Source: CAIVVT01 sp963757265 (GTDB lineage Bacteria; Acidobacteriota; Terriglobia; Bryobacterales; Bryobacteraceae). From it: a stretch of DNA of 64,000 bases. The DNA is taken from assembly GCA_963757265.1 (NCBI GenBank), contig CAVWRA010000010.1, positions 186,001-250,000 of the forward strand, in the 5' to 3' direction. Within the stretch, counting starts at the first letter, position 1. Each line of letters opens with the position of its first letter. The notes beneath the pieces were generated by a model. That model was not told the origin of the DNA, ran no database searches, and saw only the letters and a list, made by a program, of their open reading frames with translations. Position numbers and translations under genes: made by a program. Positions 37,388 through 46,928 of this stretch are shown here, piece by piece.

Positions 37388-38695
37388 TCAGCGCGCCTCG
37401 TTCTTGTACACTTCGCCCGCCTTCATCACGAACTGAACGTGCTCTAGCTGAGTGATGTCCGCCAGTGGGTCTCCGGGCACGGCCACGATGTCGGCGAAAT
37501 GGCCGGGCTCGATGGCGCCGAGTTTGTCGCTCATGTCGAGCAGGGAGGCGGCGACGGTGGTGGCCGACTGGATGGCCTGCATCGGCGTCATGCCGTAGCG
37601 CACCATCCAGGCGAACTCCTTGGCGTTGTTTTCGGTCCAGGGAAATGCGCCGGCGTCGGTGCCGAAGCTGATCCGCACCCCCTTGCGCACCGCCAGGGCA
37701 AACGCGTTCTGCTCGATCTTCTCCATCTCCAGAAAGACCGGCGAGCCCGACGCCGCCCGCCCCTGCGCGACGGAGACCAGCGCGTAAATCGTCGGGCATA
37801 AATAGACGCCGCGGCGGTTCATGATGTCGATCAGCTCCTCGTCCAGACCGTCGCCGTGCTCGATCGTATCGACGCCCGCCTCCAGCGCCGCCTCGATCCC
37901 CTCGCGCCCCATCGCGTGCGCGGCGATTTTGTGCCCCAGACGGTGCGTTTCGTCCACCAGCGCCTTGGCCTCTTCGTCGGTGAAGTTGACCCAGGAGTGC
38001 AGCGCGCCGTCCTTTACGTAATAGCGGCGGTCGGAGTAGTACTTGATCCAGTCGGCGCCGTACTTGACCTGCTCGCGCACGGCGCGGCGGATGTTGTCCG
38101 CGCCGTCGACGATCTGCACGCCCTCGGGCACCTTCAGCTCCCAGGAGTAGCCGAGCAGCGGATACGTGCCGGTGGGCGCGAAGGCGCGCGTGGCGACGAA
38201 TAGCCGCGGGCCGGGGATGATGCCGCGGTTGATGGCGGTCTTCACGTCCACATCGGCGTACATTGCGCCTTCGGTCTCCAAGTCGCGCAGCGTGGTGAAG
38301 CCGTTCAGCAGCGCCGTCTTTGCGGCCACCGTGGCGCGAATCGTGCGATACGGGATCGACTCCTTGAGGAGTTGATCGGCGTAGTCCTGGGCCAGCGCAT
38401 CGCCCTGCAGCAGGATGTGCGTGTGGTTATCGATCAGCCCCGGCAGGACGGTCGAGCTGCTCAAATCAATGACCTTGGCGCCGGCGGGTACCCTGAGACT
38501 GGCGCCGACTTCCTTGATGCTCTCGTTTTCGACGACGATGGTCTGGTTCGTCAGGACGCGCCCATTGCGCGTGTCGATGAGGCGGCCGGCCTGGATGACG
38601 GTTGTCTGTGCCGTAGCGGCGAGGGCCAACAGGCACGCGCAGGCCACTGGGAAGAGCGTCCGGCGCAAGGTGGAGGCAAGGATGTGGAGAGGCAT
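37388..38695 (-). CDS. Secreted metal-dependent amidohydrolase
   Basis: 435 residues; signal peptide ending ALAATAQ. Amidohydrolase-superfamily motifs: GLIDNHTHILLQ (HxH), KIAAHAMGREG and DTIEHGDG, and FGTDAGAFPWT (metal Asp). Similar to the imidazolonepropionase-like / prolidase-type secreted hydrolases common in Acidobacteria. Likely cleaves dipeptides or cyclic amides. ATG 38695 preferred, since an upstream start only adds an unconserved leader. Confidence 0.88.
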   Translation of the reverse strand: MPLHILASTLRRTLFPVACACLLALAATAQTTVIQAGRLIDTRNGRVLTNQTIVVENESIKEVGASLRVPAGAKVIDLSSSTVLPGLIDNHTHILLQGDALAQDYADQLLKESIPYRTIRATVAAKTALLNGFTTLRDLETEGAMYADVDVKTAINRGIIPGPRLFVATRAFAPTGTYPLLGYSWELKVPEGVQIVDGADNIRRAVREQVKYGADWIKYYSDRRYYVKDGALHSWVNFTDEEAKALVDETHRLGHKIAAHAMGREGIEAALEAGVDTIEHGDGLDEELIDIMNRRGVYLCPTIYALVSVAQGRAASGSPVFLEMEKIEQNAFALAVRKGVRISFGTDAGAFPWTENNAKEFAWMVRYGMTPMQAIQSATTVAASLLDMSDKLGAIEPGHFADIVAVPGDPLADITQLEHVQFVMKAGEVYKNEAR

Positions 38696-38788
38696 CACCA
38701 CTGTATTGTAGGCGCATGCGCGCCCGACGCAACGCGTCGGCGATCGATTGCGGAACAAGGGCGAGAACGGAACCGCGTCCGCGTTTCA

Positions 38789-38902
38789 GAGCCGCGACTG
38801 CAAGGAGCAGTTGTGTCGTAGCGGAGCCGCGATCGTCAGGGAGCGGTTGCACTTCTGACCCGCGACCGCGTTTCAGAGCCCCGACCGTCAGGGAACGGAT
38901 GT
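38789..38902 (+). repeat. REP-like hairpin cluster C
   Basis: Three to four copies of the AGCCGCGAYYG..AGGGAGCGGTT unit lie between the convergent amidohydrolase promoter region and the CoA-binding gene, the last copies degenerate. Confidence 0.7.
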
Positions 38903-38966
38903 ATCAGCGTGCCAACCACGCGCCGGTACCAGTGTTGACGCTGCAGGCAAGCGCGCCTGAGCCACG

Positions 38967-39422
38967 CTACCGCGGCAGCGAGCCGAACAGCCGATTGAAG
39001 CCGCGGTGCCAGGAGTGCGGAAAAACCCCGGGCTTGAGGAACATGAACGGGCACTCGCCGGCGACCACCCGGCAGCCGGCCGCCTTGGCTTCGCGCACCG
39101 CGACCGGGGATACCGTCCCCTTGGTGAACCACAGGGCGTTGATGCTGTACTGGATCGCCTCCCGCGCCACGTGCAGGCTCTGCGACGGAGGCACCATGAT
39201 GACGACGCCTTGCGGCGCGGGCTTCACCGCGGCGAGGCTCGGCGCAGCCCTCACACCGTCGATCGACTCGGCGTTGGGATTGACCGGCACCATGTCGTAG
39301 CCGTTGTCGCGGAATTCCTTCCAGATGGCACGGCTGAAGTCCTTCTCGTCGCGCGACACGCCGACCAGCGCGATACGCTTCAGCTTGAGAAAATCCTTGA
39401 TGGCGGGTCCGTCCTTGCGCAT
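38967..39422 (-). CDS. CoA-binding domain protein (YccU-like)
   Basis: 151 residues, Rossmann-like CoA-binding domain. IALVGVSRDEKDFSR at the start binds the nucleotide; GYDMVPVNPNAESIDG and PQGVVIMVPP follow as in YccU. May sense acyl-CoA state; function unknown. Confidence 0.85.
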   Translation of the reverse strand: MRKDGPAIKDFLKLKRIALVGVSRDEKDFSRAIWKEFRDNGYDMVPVNPNAESIDGVRAAPSLAAVKPAPQGVVIMVPPSQSLHVAREAIQYSINALWFTKGTVSPVAVREAKAAGCRVVAGECPFMFLKPGVFPHSWHRGFNRLFGSLPR

Positions 39423-39487
39423 TTACGACTCCTGAATCCGATTCGCTCGCAACTATCCTATCGCGGCCAGAATGGCGGCTCGTTGAC

Positions 39488-39880
39488 TCAACGCGCGACG
39501 AGCAGGCCGAGGTGTTGTTCGAAGGCGTCGAAGTCGCGGTCGTCGTGCAGCAGTTCGTAGCCGTCTTCGATGCAGCGCGCGGCGATGATCGAGTCGATCG
39601 TCTTGCGGACTGTCACACCAAGGCGCCGCAGGGTTCTGAAGTTGCGCGCGGCCGGGATCGCGATCTGCTCGCCGCCCAGGTCAACGACTGTCAAAGAAGT
39701 CAGCATCTTTCGAGCCTCGTTGAAATCCTTCTCACGTGTGAAGCCCTGCAGCACCTCGGTCAGGATCAGGTCGCCGATGGCCAAAGGCTCGCTGCCCAGC
39801 AGCGTATCGAGTTTCCGGGTCTGTGGGGTGACCGCGCCGTTGAAGTAGGCGATCCAGACGCTGGAATCGACCAGGATCAC
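39488..39880 (-). CDS. vapC: VapC-type PIN-domain toxin
   Basis: 130-residue PIN domain. ILVDSSVWIAYF (first Asp), LTEVLQGF (Glu), DSIIAARCIEDGYELLHDDRDF (two further Asp). Cleaves RNA, often tRNA. Overlaps the antitoxin gene by 4 bp. Confidence 0.92.
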   Translation of the reverse strand: MILVDSSVWIAYFNGAVTPQTRKLDTLLGSEPLAIGDLILTEVLQGFTREKDFNEARKMLTSLTVVDLGGEQIAIPAARNFRTLRRLGVTVRKTIDSIIAARCIEDGYELLHDDRDFDAFEQHLGLLVAR

Positions 39881-40071
39881 TTGTCGGTCCTCATGGCGTT
39901 CAGGTCGCCCTGCCAGTGCAGCTTCCCGCGCAGCCGCTGGATTTGAGCCTGCTTACTCAGGCGCAGCAAGGTCCGCAGGCCCAGTTCCACGGCGTCGCGC
40001 TTGGTTCTCAAGCCGGTCGCACGCAGCGCGCCCCGCATCAGCTTGTCATCGATCACTATGTTGGTGCGCAT
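39877..40071 (-). CDS. vapB: VapB-type antitoxin
   Basis: 64 residues. MRTNIVIDDKLMRGALRATGLRTKRDAVELGLRTL is a ribbon-helix-helix of the VapB / DUF2191 type; the C-terminal tail binds the toxin. First gene of the pair. A TATAAT -10 box (minus strand, 40101-40106) and a GTGTAC / TATACAC inverted pair (40075-40100) lie between it and the start. Confidence 0.9.
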   Translation of the reverse strand: MRTNIVIDDKLMRGALRATGLRTKRDAVELGLRTLLRLSKQAQIQRLRGKLHWQGDLNAMRTDK

Positions 40072-40074
40072 GAT

Positions 40075-40106
40075 GTGTACGTTTCGCCAATCCTATACAC
40101 ATTATA
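40075..40106 (-). promoter_or_regulatory. vapBC promoter and likely operator
   Basis: TATAAT at 40101-40106 on the minus strand, and an inverted pair GTGTAC (40075) / TATACAC (40094) between the -10 and the vapB start. VapBC systems autorepress at such sites. No good -35 was seen. Confidence 0.5.
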
Positions 40107-40131
40107 GTGCGTAGTGGGGTTCGCCGCAGTA

Positions 40132-40473
40132 TCAAGCGGAGTGGACGACTTCCCCATCTAACCACGTGCGCAGCACCTTGATCGACTTCGCCGCGGCGTC
40201 GCATTCGAACTCCACGACGTCGGCGCGCTCGCCTGGTTGCAGGCCGCGGCGGCGGCCGTCGATGCGGCCGACGCGGGCGGGATTGCGGGTGGCCAGGGTC
40301 AGGGCATCACTCAGGCTGAGATTGGCGAGGCGCATCAGGTTCTCGATGCCGCGGTCCATGCGCAGGACGCTGCCGGCCAGGCGGTCAGAGCCGCGCAATG
40401 TCACCTTGCCCTCGGGGCGCAGCGTGACCTCGATCTCACCGAGCATGTACGGCCCGGGGGCGCAGCCCGACAC
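40132..40473 (-). pseudogene. Truncated duplicate of nagA (C-terminal third)
   Basis: 112 codons almost identical to the C-terminus of NagA encoded at 42325-43470 (shared GEIEVTL.PEGKVTLRG, LANLSLSDALTLATRNPARVG, GLQPGERADVVEFE). DNA similarity stops abruptly at about 40470, in a doubled CCGACACGGAA motif. It lacks the metal site and active site, so it cannot be a working deacetylase. Confidence 0.85.
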
Positions 40474-40528
40474 GGAAAAACCCCGACACGGAAGAACAGG
40501 GTTCGCAGATTGCTCCGGGCGCCCACCG

Positions 40529-41845
40529 TCACTGCGGCTTAGGGATCAGACGTCCGAATCTACCCAACCGCGTCTGCTGCTGCAGCAGTCTCCGCACGTT
40601 GTCAGGAAGAACGATCTGCGGGCTCTCAACCCTCTCGTCTGTTGCCACCCACGGGCCGCCCTCGCGCTCCACCGGCGTCGCCAGGAAGGCATGCATTTCG
40701 CCGCTGCTGATCACCAGCGCCTGGCCGGTGATCTGCCCGCGCGAATTGATGCCGTCTGCGTACCACAGAAACAACGGCGAGTTGACTGGAATGAGCGTAT
40801 TCAAGTCCGTCATTACGCCCTTCCGCCAGATGAACGCGCGACAGTTGCCTGCCAAAAAGGGCTGATCGCAGGCCCCTCCTACCACTTGTCCTTCTCCATC
40901 AATGTCCTCGGCAATACTGTGGGCATACCCCGGCAGCGTGCCAAGGTTGCTCATCACGCCGTTCTGCCAAAGGAAAGCACGCTGAACGGTATCGCCGCTC
41001 AAGTCCGATGCGCCCACGACCTGCCCCTGGTTGTTCAGGGCTTGAGGAAGGTTGTACATCGTGCCTCCAAGGTTGCCCAGGTCGGTCATGGCGTCCTGAT
41101 CCCACATCAAAGCGTGCCAGGCAGTGGTTTCTGCGCAGTTTGTAGAAACCCCGGCGGCCTGACCTCGGTCATTGATCATGAAAGCCGCTCCGATGGAGTC
41201 GCCGGGAAATGTGGGGAGCTTGCGGACGCGGTCCCTTTCCCAGATTACGGGCTTATATCCGAGATACAGAGGAGGAACGCAGGTTGGATCCCGCTCGGCG
41301 ATTTCCGCCGCCCCGCCCACCTGACCTAAGTTGTTGATCTGACCAGCATCGGTGTTATGTCCGCCCAACGTTGGGAGCGGGGTCATGACGCCCTCTCGCC
41401 AGACAAAGGAACGACAGATCAGGTATGTGCCAAAGCCGCAAAAGTCCACTCCATTCGGATCTGCGGTAGTGGTATCCGAGTTGCCAGCAACCGCATCCCA
41501 GTCGTTGAGCGGCCAATTCGCCGTGCTGTTTGGCCCGCCCAGAGAGCCCAGGTCGATCATCCGGCCATGGCGCCAGAGAAAGGCGTGCCCGGCTGTGTCA
41601 CCCGCCAAGGTCGAAGCGCCGTCCGCATGGCCGGACTTGTTCAGGCCGTTGGCGCCGCTGTAGGTTCCGCCGAGCGTGCCCAGATCGATGACGGTGTAGT
41701 GCGGTTGCTGCGCGGCCAGCCGCGGCGCCGCCGCCAGCGCGGCGAACACGGCGAGCGTGATTAGGGCGCATTGTGCGCCGTTTCTGTGAGAAGACCTCCC
41801 GGCCTTCGGTTCGATCCGGTTGACCGGTCTACGATGGGTCTGCAT
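40529..41845 (-). CDS. HAF-repeat secreted protein
   Basis: 438 residues with signal peptide (ending RLAAQ). Several copies of the HAF repeat pattern: DLGTLGG..S.A.GLN..G...G, DLGSLGGPNS, LPTLGGHNTDAGQIN..GQVGG, DLGNLGG. Proposed to form a beta-propeller-like extracellular fold of unknown role. GAGGGTG precedes the ATG. It stands between the two nagA copies. Confidence 0.85.
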   Translation of the reverse strand: MQTHRRPVNRIEPKAGRSSHRNGAQCALITLAVFAALAAAPRLAAQQPHYTVIDLGTLGGTYSGANGLNKSGHADGASTLAGDTAGHAFLWRHGRMIDLGSLGGPNSTANWPLNDWDAVAGNSDTTTADPNGVDFCGFGTYLICRSFVWREGVMTPLPTLGGHNTDAGQINNLGQVGGAAEIAERDPTCVPPLYLGYKPVIWERDRVRKLPTFPGDSIGAAFMINDRGQAAGVSTNCAETTAWHALMWDQDAMTDLGNLGGTMYNLPQALNNQGQVVGASDLSGDTVQRAFLWQNGVMSNLGTLPGYAHSIAEDIDGEGQVVGGACDQPFLAGNCRAFIWRKGVMTDLNTLIPVNSPLFLWYADGINSRGQITGQALVISSGEMHAFLATPVEREGGPWVATDERVESPQIVLPDNVRRLLQQQTRLGRFGRLIPKPQ

Positions 41846-42324
41846 ACTGTCGCACCCTCTTCTGCCAATTTGTTCCCCTTCCAGTTCCGATTCGGCGGCA
41901 CAATCCCGCCCTTATGTGTTCCCGGTTAATCCAGTGCTTGGAGGAGCCCCGCGAATCGAAGCGCACGCTTCCTCGGTTCACCATCGCAGGCGCTGACGAG
42001 TTTGACGCTTGCGGCGCTTTTATGCAGCGCCACTTTTCGTCCGTGCTTGCACAGTACTTCGCTCGCGAGGTCCGACTCGAGTAAGCCCAAACGGACTGTG
42101 TCAGGAGCATCACGGAAGGCTCCACCCACGCACCCAGACTGCAGTTGAGTATAACACCTGTTTATCTTGTTTGAACCCGCACATGCGATCGCATATCTAT
42201 TCTCAGGTCAATCATTTGCTGGCATAGATACCCAGGAGACTGCCCACATCGGCTCCCGCCTGAGTCCAACTTCGGTGCGCTGCGGACCGCTACCGGTAAC
42301 CGATTCCGCCGACCGCGTGGGGCA
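41846..42324. other. 479-bp spacer upstream of HAF gene
   Basis: No supported gene. A 67-codon minus-strand frame (41926-42129) reads as plausible protein (RLGLLESDLASEVLCKHGRK) but has no ribosome-binding site or known family. Confidence 0.35.
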
Positions 42325-43470
42325 TTAAGACGAATAGACCATTTCGCCGTCGAGCCAGGTATGGAAAACGCGGATCGACTTCGCCGCGGCGTCGTACTCG
42401 AACTCGACGACGTCGGCGCGCTCGCCGGGCTGCAGGCCGCGGCGGCGGCCGTCGATGCGGCCGACGCGGGCCGGGTTGCGCGTGGCCAGGGTCAGGGCAT
42501 CGCTCAGGCTGAGGTTGGCCAGGCGCATCAGGTTCTCGATGCCACGGTCCATGCGCAAGGCGCTGCCGGCCAGGCGGTCGGCGCCGCGCAGCGTCACCTT
42601 GCCTTCAGGATGCAGAGTCACTTCGATCTCGCCCAGCATGTACTCCCCCGGCGCGCAGCCCGCCGGGGTCACGGCGTCTGTAATCAGCACACAGCGCTCG
42701 AGACCCTTGGCGCGCAGGGCGACGTTGAGGAAGTCGCGGCCGAGGTGAATGCCATCGACGATCAGCGACGCTGCGAGCCGGTCCTCGGCGAGCTGCTGCC
42801 AGAGGTAGTTGGGATGGCGCGGCAGCTCCCAGTTGGCGCCATTGCCGAGGTGCGTCAACAACGTCGCGCCAGCGCGAAGGGCCGTCTCGATCTGGGCGTG
42901 CGTCGCCTGGGTGTGGCCGATGGAAACGACGACTCCGCGGCCGGCGAGGTGCTCGATGTAGCGCGGCGCTTCGGGCCATTCGGGCGACAGCGTGACCAGC
43001 CGCACGTTCCCCTCGGCGACCTCCTGCCAGCGTTCGAACTCATCGATCTCCGGTGGGCGGACGTAGCGCTTGAGGTGCGCCCCGCGCGGGCCGTCGTGCG
43101 GCGAGATGTGCGGCCCCTCGACGTGGAAAGCCTCCAAAGCACGGCCGTGGGGCAGTTCGCGGCGGGCGCGGGCGAGATTGCACAGCGCGCCGATCATCGA
43201 CTCTTTGGAACCGGTGATGACCGTCGGGAACAGCCGCGTCACGCCGGTCGAAAACAGAACATCGAGCGAGCGCCCGATCTCCTCGATGGGCGTCTTGGGG
43301 TCGCAGTAGTCGACGCCGGCGAAGCCGTTCACCTGCAGGTCGATGAAGCCCGGCGCCAGCCACGTCTTCGTGCGCGGCGCGGCAATCAGCTCCTCGACGC
43401 TGCTCAGCACTTTGTCGCCCGCCAGCTCCACGCACGCGCCCGTCGAAGCGTCCAGTCCGATACATTTCAT
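42325..43470 (-). CDS. nagA: N-acetylglucosamine-6-phosphate deacetylase
   Basis: 381 residues. Amidohydrolase-fold NagA: FIDLQVNGFAG (the E. coli-type motif in place of HxH), HVEGPHIS with the metal Glu, SIGHTQATHAQ, THLGNG, DGIHL and the catalytic LITDAVTPAG. Deacetylates GlcNAc-6-P during amino-sugar use or wall recycling. No nagB or PTS gene nearby. Confidence 0.9.
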   Translation of the reverse strand: MKCIGLDASTGACVELAGDKVLSSVEELIAAPRTKTWLAPGFIDLQVNGFAGVDYCDPKTPIEEIGRSLDVLFSTGVTRLFPTVITGSKESMIGALCNLARARRELPHGRALEAFHVEGPHISPHDGPRGAHLKRYVRPPEIDEFERWQEVAEGNVRLVTLSPEWPEAPRYIEHLAGRGVVVSIGHTQATHAQIETALRAGATLLTHLGNGANWELPRHPNYLWQQLAEDRLAASLIVDGIHLGRDFLNVALRAKGLERCVLITDAVTPAGCAPGEYMLGEIEVTLHPEGKVTLRGADRLAGSALRMDRGIENLMRLANLSLSDALTLATRNPARVGRIDGRRRGLQPGERADVVEFEYDAAAKSIRVFHTWLDGEMVYSS

Positions 43471-43858
43471 GGCAGCACCGTTTTATTCACAAAATTGCCA
43501 CAGCTCGCGGCCTGTACTCCATTGAAAAACAACCAGATTCAGTTTGCAAAAACGCTGTGCGAAACGCTCGGGCGGCCCTTCCACTGCCGGCCCATGCACG
43601 GTTACAGTATGAACACGCCCGGGCCGCTGTCCGCTCCATGCACTCTGAATCTCGGGGGAGGTTGAGATTGGGAGCGGGTGGTGGCCCGGTCTGCTTTCAT
43701 GATTCATTATGGGCCGCAGGGAGCCGCATTGAGGATGCGGCGGAGATGTGCGGCGTCCTCAAGCGGGCGCGGCGCTGTGGTTGGTCCGGCGGCCGGCCCG
43801 ACGGCCCATTTATGACGAATCCACAAGCGCCAGTCGAGCTGGAGTGAGAGTCTCGAGT
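43471..43858. other. 388-bp spacer, nagA upstream region
   Basis: No supported gene. GC-rich right half; an AT-rich GAATAAAACGG just before the nagA start may hold its promoter. Confidence 0.35.
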
Positions 43859-44653
43859 CTACTGTTTCGTTACGTCGAACTCCATCGTCCTATTCTCCAG
43901 CTTGTCATCATAGCTGGCTTTGGCGGACTTACCGTCGGCCGCGACCGTCATCCTTAAGACGCCGATCACCTTGCCGTCACGCTTATCCGTTTCCTCCAGC
44001 GTGTCCTTGCCCCTCATCTTTAGGGAAACGCTGGTGACGCCCGGATCGCCTTTCATCGGCGCGTCGGGGCCATTCACCTTGGCGGTATACGACTGGCCGG
44101 TCCGACTGGTCATAGTGATCTCGTCGCCACTGACCTTGTACGTCCAGATGGTGGCGTTGTCCGACATCTCTTCCACCTTGGTGGCACGCCACGAACCGGA
44201 TATTGCGTGCGATCCCGCCGGGCCTATCGCTACGCGTGTCGATTCGCCCTTGCCGGTGACCGGAGGGCCGCCGTTGGTGTTGCTGGCGTCACTGAATTCG
44301 TAGGTCGCGGTGTTGCCATCCAACGACACTGTGACGGTCGCGGTCAACACGACCTTACCGTCTTTCTTGTCCGTTTCCTGGATCTGGTGGTCGTTCACGA
44401 CGGTAATCGCGACGCTGTCGAAGTAGGGATGGCCGCTGACGGACTGGTCCGAGCCGTCGGCTTTGACAGTGTAGGGTGGAGCGCAGGTCTTGCACTCATA
44501 GGTGCCGTTCTGCAGTAGGAACACGTCCGGCTTCTTGGGAAAGTGGACCTTGCTCATGTCGATTTTCCAGGTGCCGTCAAAGGCGCTTTGCGCGGCTGCC
44601 AGCAGAGGCAGCAGCAACGCCGCGAGTGCGACGAGGAAGAACAGTTTTTTCAT
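43859..44653 (-). CDS. Secreted lipocalin-like protein
   Basis: 264 residues; signal peptide MKKLFFLVALAALLLPLLAAAQ. Mature protein opens FDGTWKIDMSKVHFPKKPDV, then two similar beta-rich halves with repeated ETDKKDGKV / ETDKRDGKV segments, suggesting internal duplication of a lipocalin-like sheet. Common in Acidobacteria; function unknown. GGAGG 6 bases before the ATG supports the start. Confidence 0.8.
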   Translation of the reverse strand: MKKLFFLVALAALLLPLLAAAQSAFDGTWKIDMSKVHFPKKPDVFLLQNGTYECKTCAPPYTVKADGSDQSVSGHPYFDSVAITVVNDHQIQETDKKDGKVVLTATVTVSLDGNTATYEFSDASNTNGGPPVTGKGESTRVAIGPAGSHAISGSWRATKVEEMSDNATIWTYKVSGDEITMTSRTGQSYTAKVNGPDAPMKGDPGVTSVSLKMRGKDTLEETDKRDGKVIGVLRMTVAADGKSAKASYDDKLENRTMEFDVTKQ

Positions 44654-44888
44654 CGAAAACCTCCATTGGATTGAACCGGGATTCCCATCTAGGCACCGGA
44701 CTTTTAGCATTGTACACCAGGAAGTCAGGTTTCGATCCCCGGACGTGCAGTGGTCGCAGATTCTCTCTTTGGGAGCCCGTTTAGGGCTTCGCTCGACCCG
44801 TCACAGCTCGTCACAGGCATGGCGCGGAACCAGCGCGGCCGCGCACCGCGCGCGGATGGATGATTCAACGGGTTTCGCGCCCGCTGGA

Positions 44889-45827
44889 CTACACCGTAAC
44901 CGGTTCAGCCGCAGGCACCGGCGTGAGCCAGCCGTGCCGGTCGGGCGCGTGTCCGGTGACAACATCGAAAAACGCCTTCTGCAGCCGCTCGGTGATCGGA
45001 CCGCGGCGGCCGGAGCCGACGGGAATCTTGTCCACGCTGCGGATGGGCGTCACTTCGGCGGCCGTGCCGGTGAAGAACACCTCGTCGGCGATGTACAGCA
45101 TTTCGCGCGGGATCTGCGTCTCGACAATCGGGATATCGAGCTCGCGGGCCAGCGTCAGTACCGAGTCGCGCGTGATGCCGGGCAGCACGCTGGAGGCCAG
45201 CGGCGGCGTATGGATCTTGCCATCGCGGATCACGAAGATGTTCTCGCCGGAGCCCTCGCTGACCTTGCCGCTGTCGTCCAGGGCGATCGCCTCGGCGTAG
45301 CCGTCCAGGTGCGCCTGCATGCGCATCAGCTGCGAGTTCATGTAGTTCCCGCCGGCCTTGGCGAGCGCGGGCAGGGTATTCGGCGCGATCCGCGTCCACG
45401 AGGAGACAGCGACGTCGACGCCCTGGGCCAGGGCCTCGTCGCCGAGGTACTTGCCCCACTCCCAACAGGCCAGGAAGACCTCCGTCGGGTTGCCGAACGG
45501 CAGCACGCCGATGTTGCCGTAGCCGCGCAGCACGATCGGGCGGATGTAGCACGAGCGCAGCTTGTTGACGCGCACCAGCTCCAGCTGCGCGTCAATCAGC
45601 TGCTCGAGCGAGTAGGGGATATCGATGCGGTAGATCTTGGCCGAATCGATCAGCCGGCGGGTGTGTTCCTTGAGGCGGAAAACGGCCGGCCCGGAAACCG
45701 TTTCATAGCAGCGCACGCCTTCGAACACGGAGGTGCCGTAGCTGACCACGTGGGACAGCACGTGGATTCGCGCATCGTCCCAGGCGATGAAGGCTCCGTT
45801 GTGCCATATTTTTTCTGTGGGAGTCAT
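44889..45827 (-). CDS. ilvE: Branched-chain amino acid aminotransferase
   Basis: 312 residues, class IV PLP transaminase making Leu, Ile and Val. HNGAFIAWDDARIHVLSH, SVFEGVRCYET, LAKAGGNYMNS (PLP Lys) and the C-terminal EVFFTGTAAEVTPI are diagnostic. A 13-bp palindrome (TGTCATTATGACA, 45830-45842) lies directly upstream of the start. Confidence 0.93.
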   Translation of the reverse strand: MTPTEKIWHNGAFIAWDDARIHVLSHVVSYGTSVFEGVRCYETVSGPAVFRLKEHTRRLIDSAKIYRIDIPYSLEQLIDAQLELVRVNKLRSCYIRPIVLRGYGNIGVLPFGNPTEVFLACWEWGKYLGDEALAQGVDVAVSSWTRIAPNTLPALAKAGGNYMNSQLMRMQAHLDGYAEAIALDDSGKVSEGSGENIFVIRDGKIHTPPLASSVLPGITRDSVLTLARELDIPIVETQIPREMLYIADEVFFTGTAAEVTPIRSVDKIPVGSGRRGPITERLQKAFFDVVTGHAPDRHGWLTPVPAAEPVTV

Positions 45828-45890
45828 GTTGTCATTATGACAGCAGGCTAGCGCGCCGGAGCGTAGTGAGGAGCGGCGGAGGAACCAGGA

Positions 45891-46928
45891 ATGTGGAAGA
45901 TGCGGTCAGCGCTGATTTTGCTCTGCGCCCTCACCGCGCTCGCCGCCGCGCAGAAGAAATTGCCCAAGCCGGGCTGGAACCTGTTCAAAAAGGAGCAGGA
46001 CATCCAGCTCGGGCGGGAGTACGCGCAACAGGTCGAACGGCAGATGGTTGTCGTCTCCAACCAGGAGTTGAACGACTACGTCACGCGCGTCGGCATGCGG
46101 CTGGTGCGGCAGGGCGGGTTGGAGGACTATCCCTACTACTTCAGAGTGGTCCAGGACGACAGTATCAATGCCTTTGCGTTGCCCGGGGGGCCGATGTACG
46201 TCCATACGGGGCTGCTCAGAGCGGCGGAAAACGAGGCCCAACTGGCGGGCGTGCTGGCGCACGAGCTGTCGCATATCGTGCTGCGCCACGGCACGCACCA
46301 GGCCAGCCGGACAGCGGCTCTGGAATTGCCGGCGCTGTTGCTGGGCAGTGCCGTCGGGCGGAGCGGGGGATTGTCCGGCGTTCTGAACCAGATCGGCATC
46401 GGGCTGGGCGCCAACTCGGTGCTGCTTGGCTTTTCGCGCAGCATGGAAAGCGAGGCCGATCTGCTGGGCGAATACACCATGGCGAAGGCCGGTTACAACC
46501 CGCTGGAACTGGCCCGTTTTTTTGAAAAACTCGAGGCCCAGCGGGGCAACCAGAATGGGCTCGTCACGCGCTTTCTCTCCGACCACCCGAGCCCCGGCAA
46601 TCGCATCCAGGCGATCGATGAGCAACTGCCGTACATGCCGCGCGGCCCGTATGACGCGGAGGAGGGCGACCTGGGCCGCATCCGGCAGGTCGTCGAGCAA
46701 CTGTCCACTGCCGGGAGCAGCGGTCCGGGCCGTCCTCAGGTCTCGGGGCAGGGAGGTCCGGTGGTTCCAGCCCGCCACCTGGTCGCGCCCGCCACACGGC
46801 TGAGCGAGCGCGTTCGTGAGTATTTCGACCGCCCCGCGCAGGCGCGTCCCGCCGCGCCGTCTGCGCGGTTCACGCCCTTCGAAGACGCCATGCAGGGCAT
46901 CCTCCGGACGCTGAGGTTCGGCGCCTGA
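45891..46928 (+). CDS. M48-family metalloprotease
   Basis: 345 residues, signal peptide MWKMRSALILLCALTALAAA. HELSH at residues 124-128 is the zinc motif; SMESEADLLG about 60 residues later gives the third ligand. BepA-like but lacking the TPR domain, so a periplasmic quality-control protease is likely. The C-terminal ~90 residues are Pro/Arg-rich. Overlaps the HAD gene by 1 bp (TGATG). Confidence 0.9.
   Translation: MWKMRSALILLCALTALAAAQKKLPKPGWNLFKKEQDIQLGREYAQQVERQMVVVSNQELNDYVTRVGMRLVRQGGLEDYPYYFRVVQDDSINAFALPGGPMYVHTGLLRAAENEAQLAGVLAHELSHIVLRHGTHQASRTAALELPALLLGSAVGRSGGLSGVLNQIGIGLGANSVLLGFSRSMESEADLLGEYTMAKAGYNPLELARFFEKLEAQRGNQNGLVTRFLSDHPSPGNRIQAIDEQLPYMPRGPYDAEEGDLGRIRQVVEQLSTAGSSGPGRPQVSGQGGPVVPARHLVAPATRLSERVREYFDRPAQARPAAPSARFTPFEDAMQGILRTLRFGA

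Noticed and set aside
41926..42129. 67-codon minus-strand gene
   Set aside because: Reads as plausible protein but has no ribosome-binding site and no recognised family; kept only as a note.
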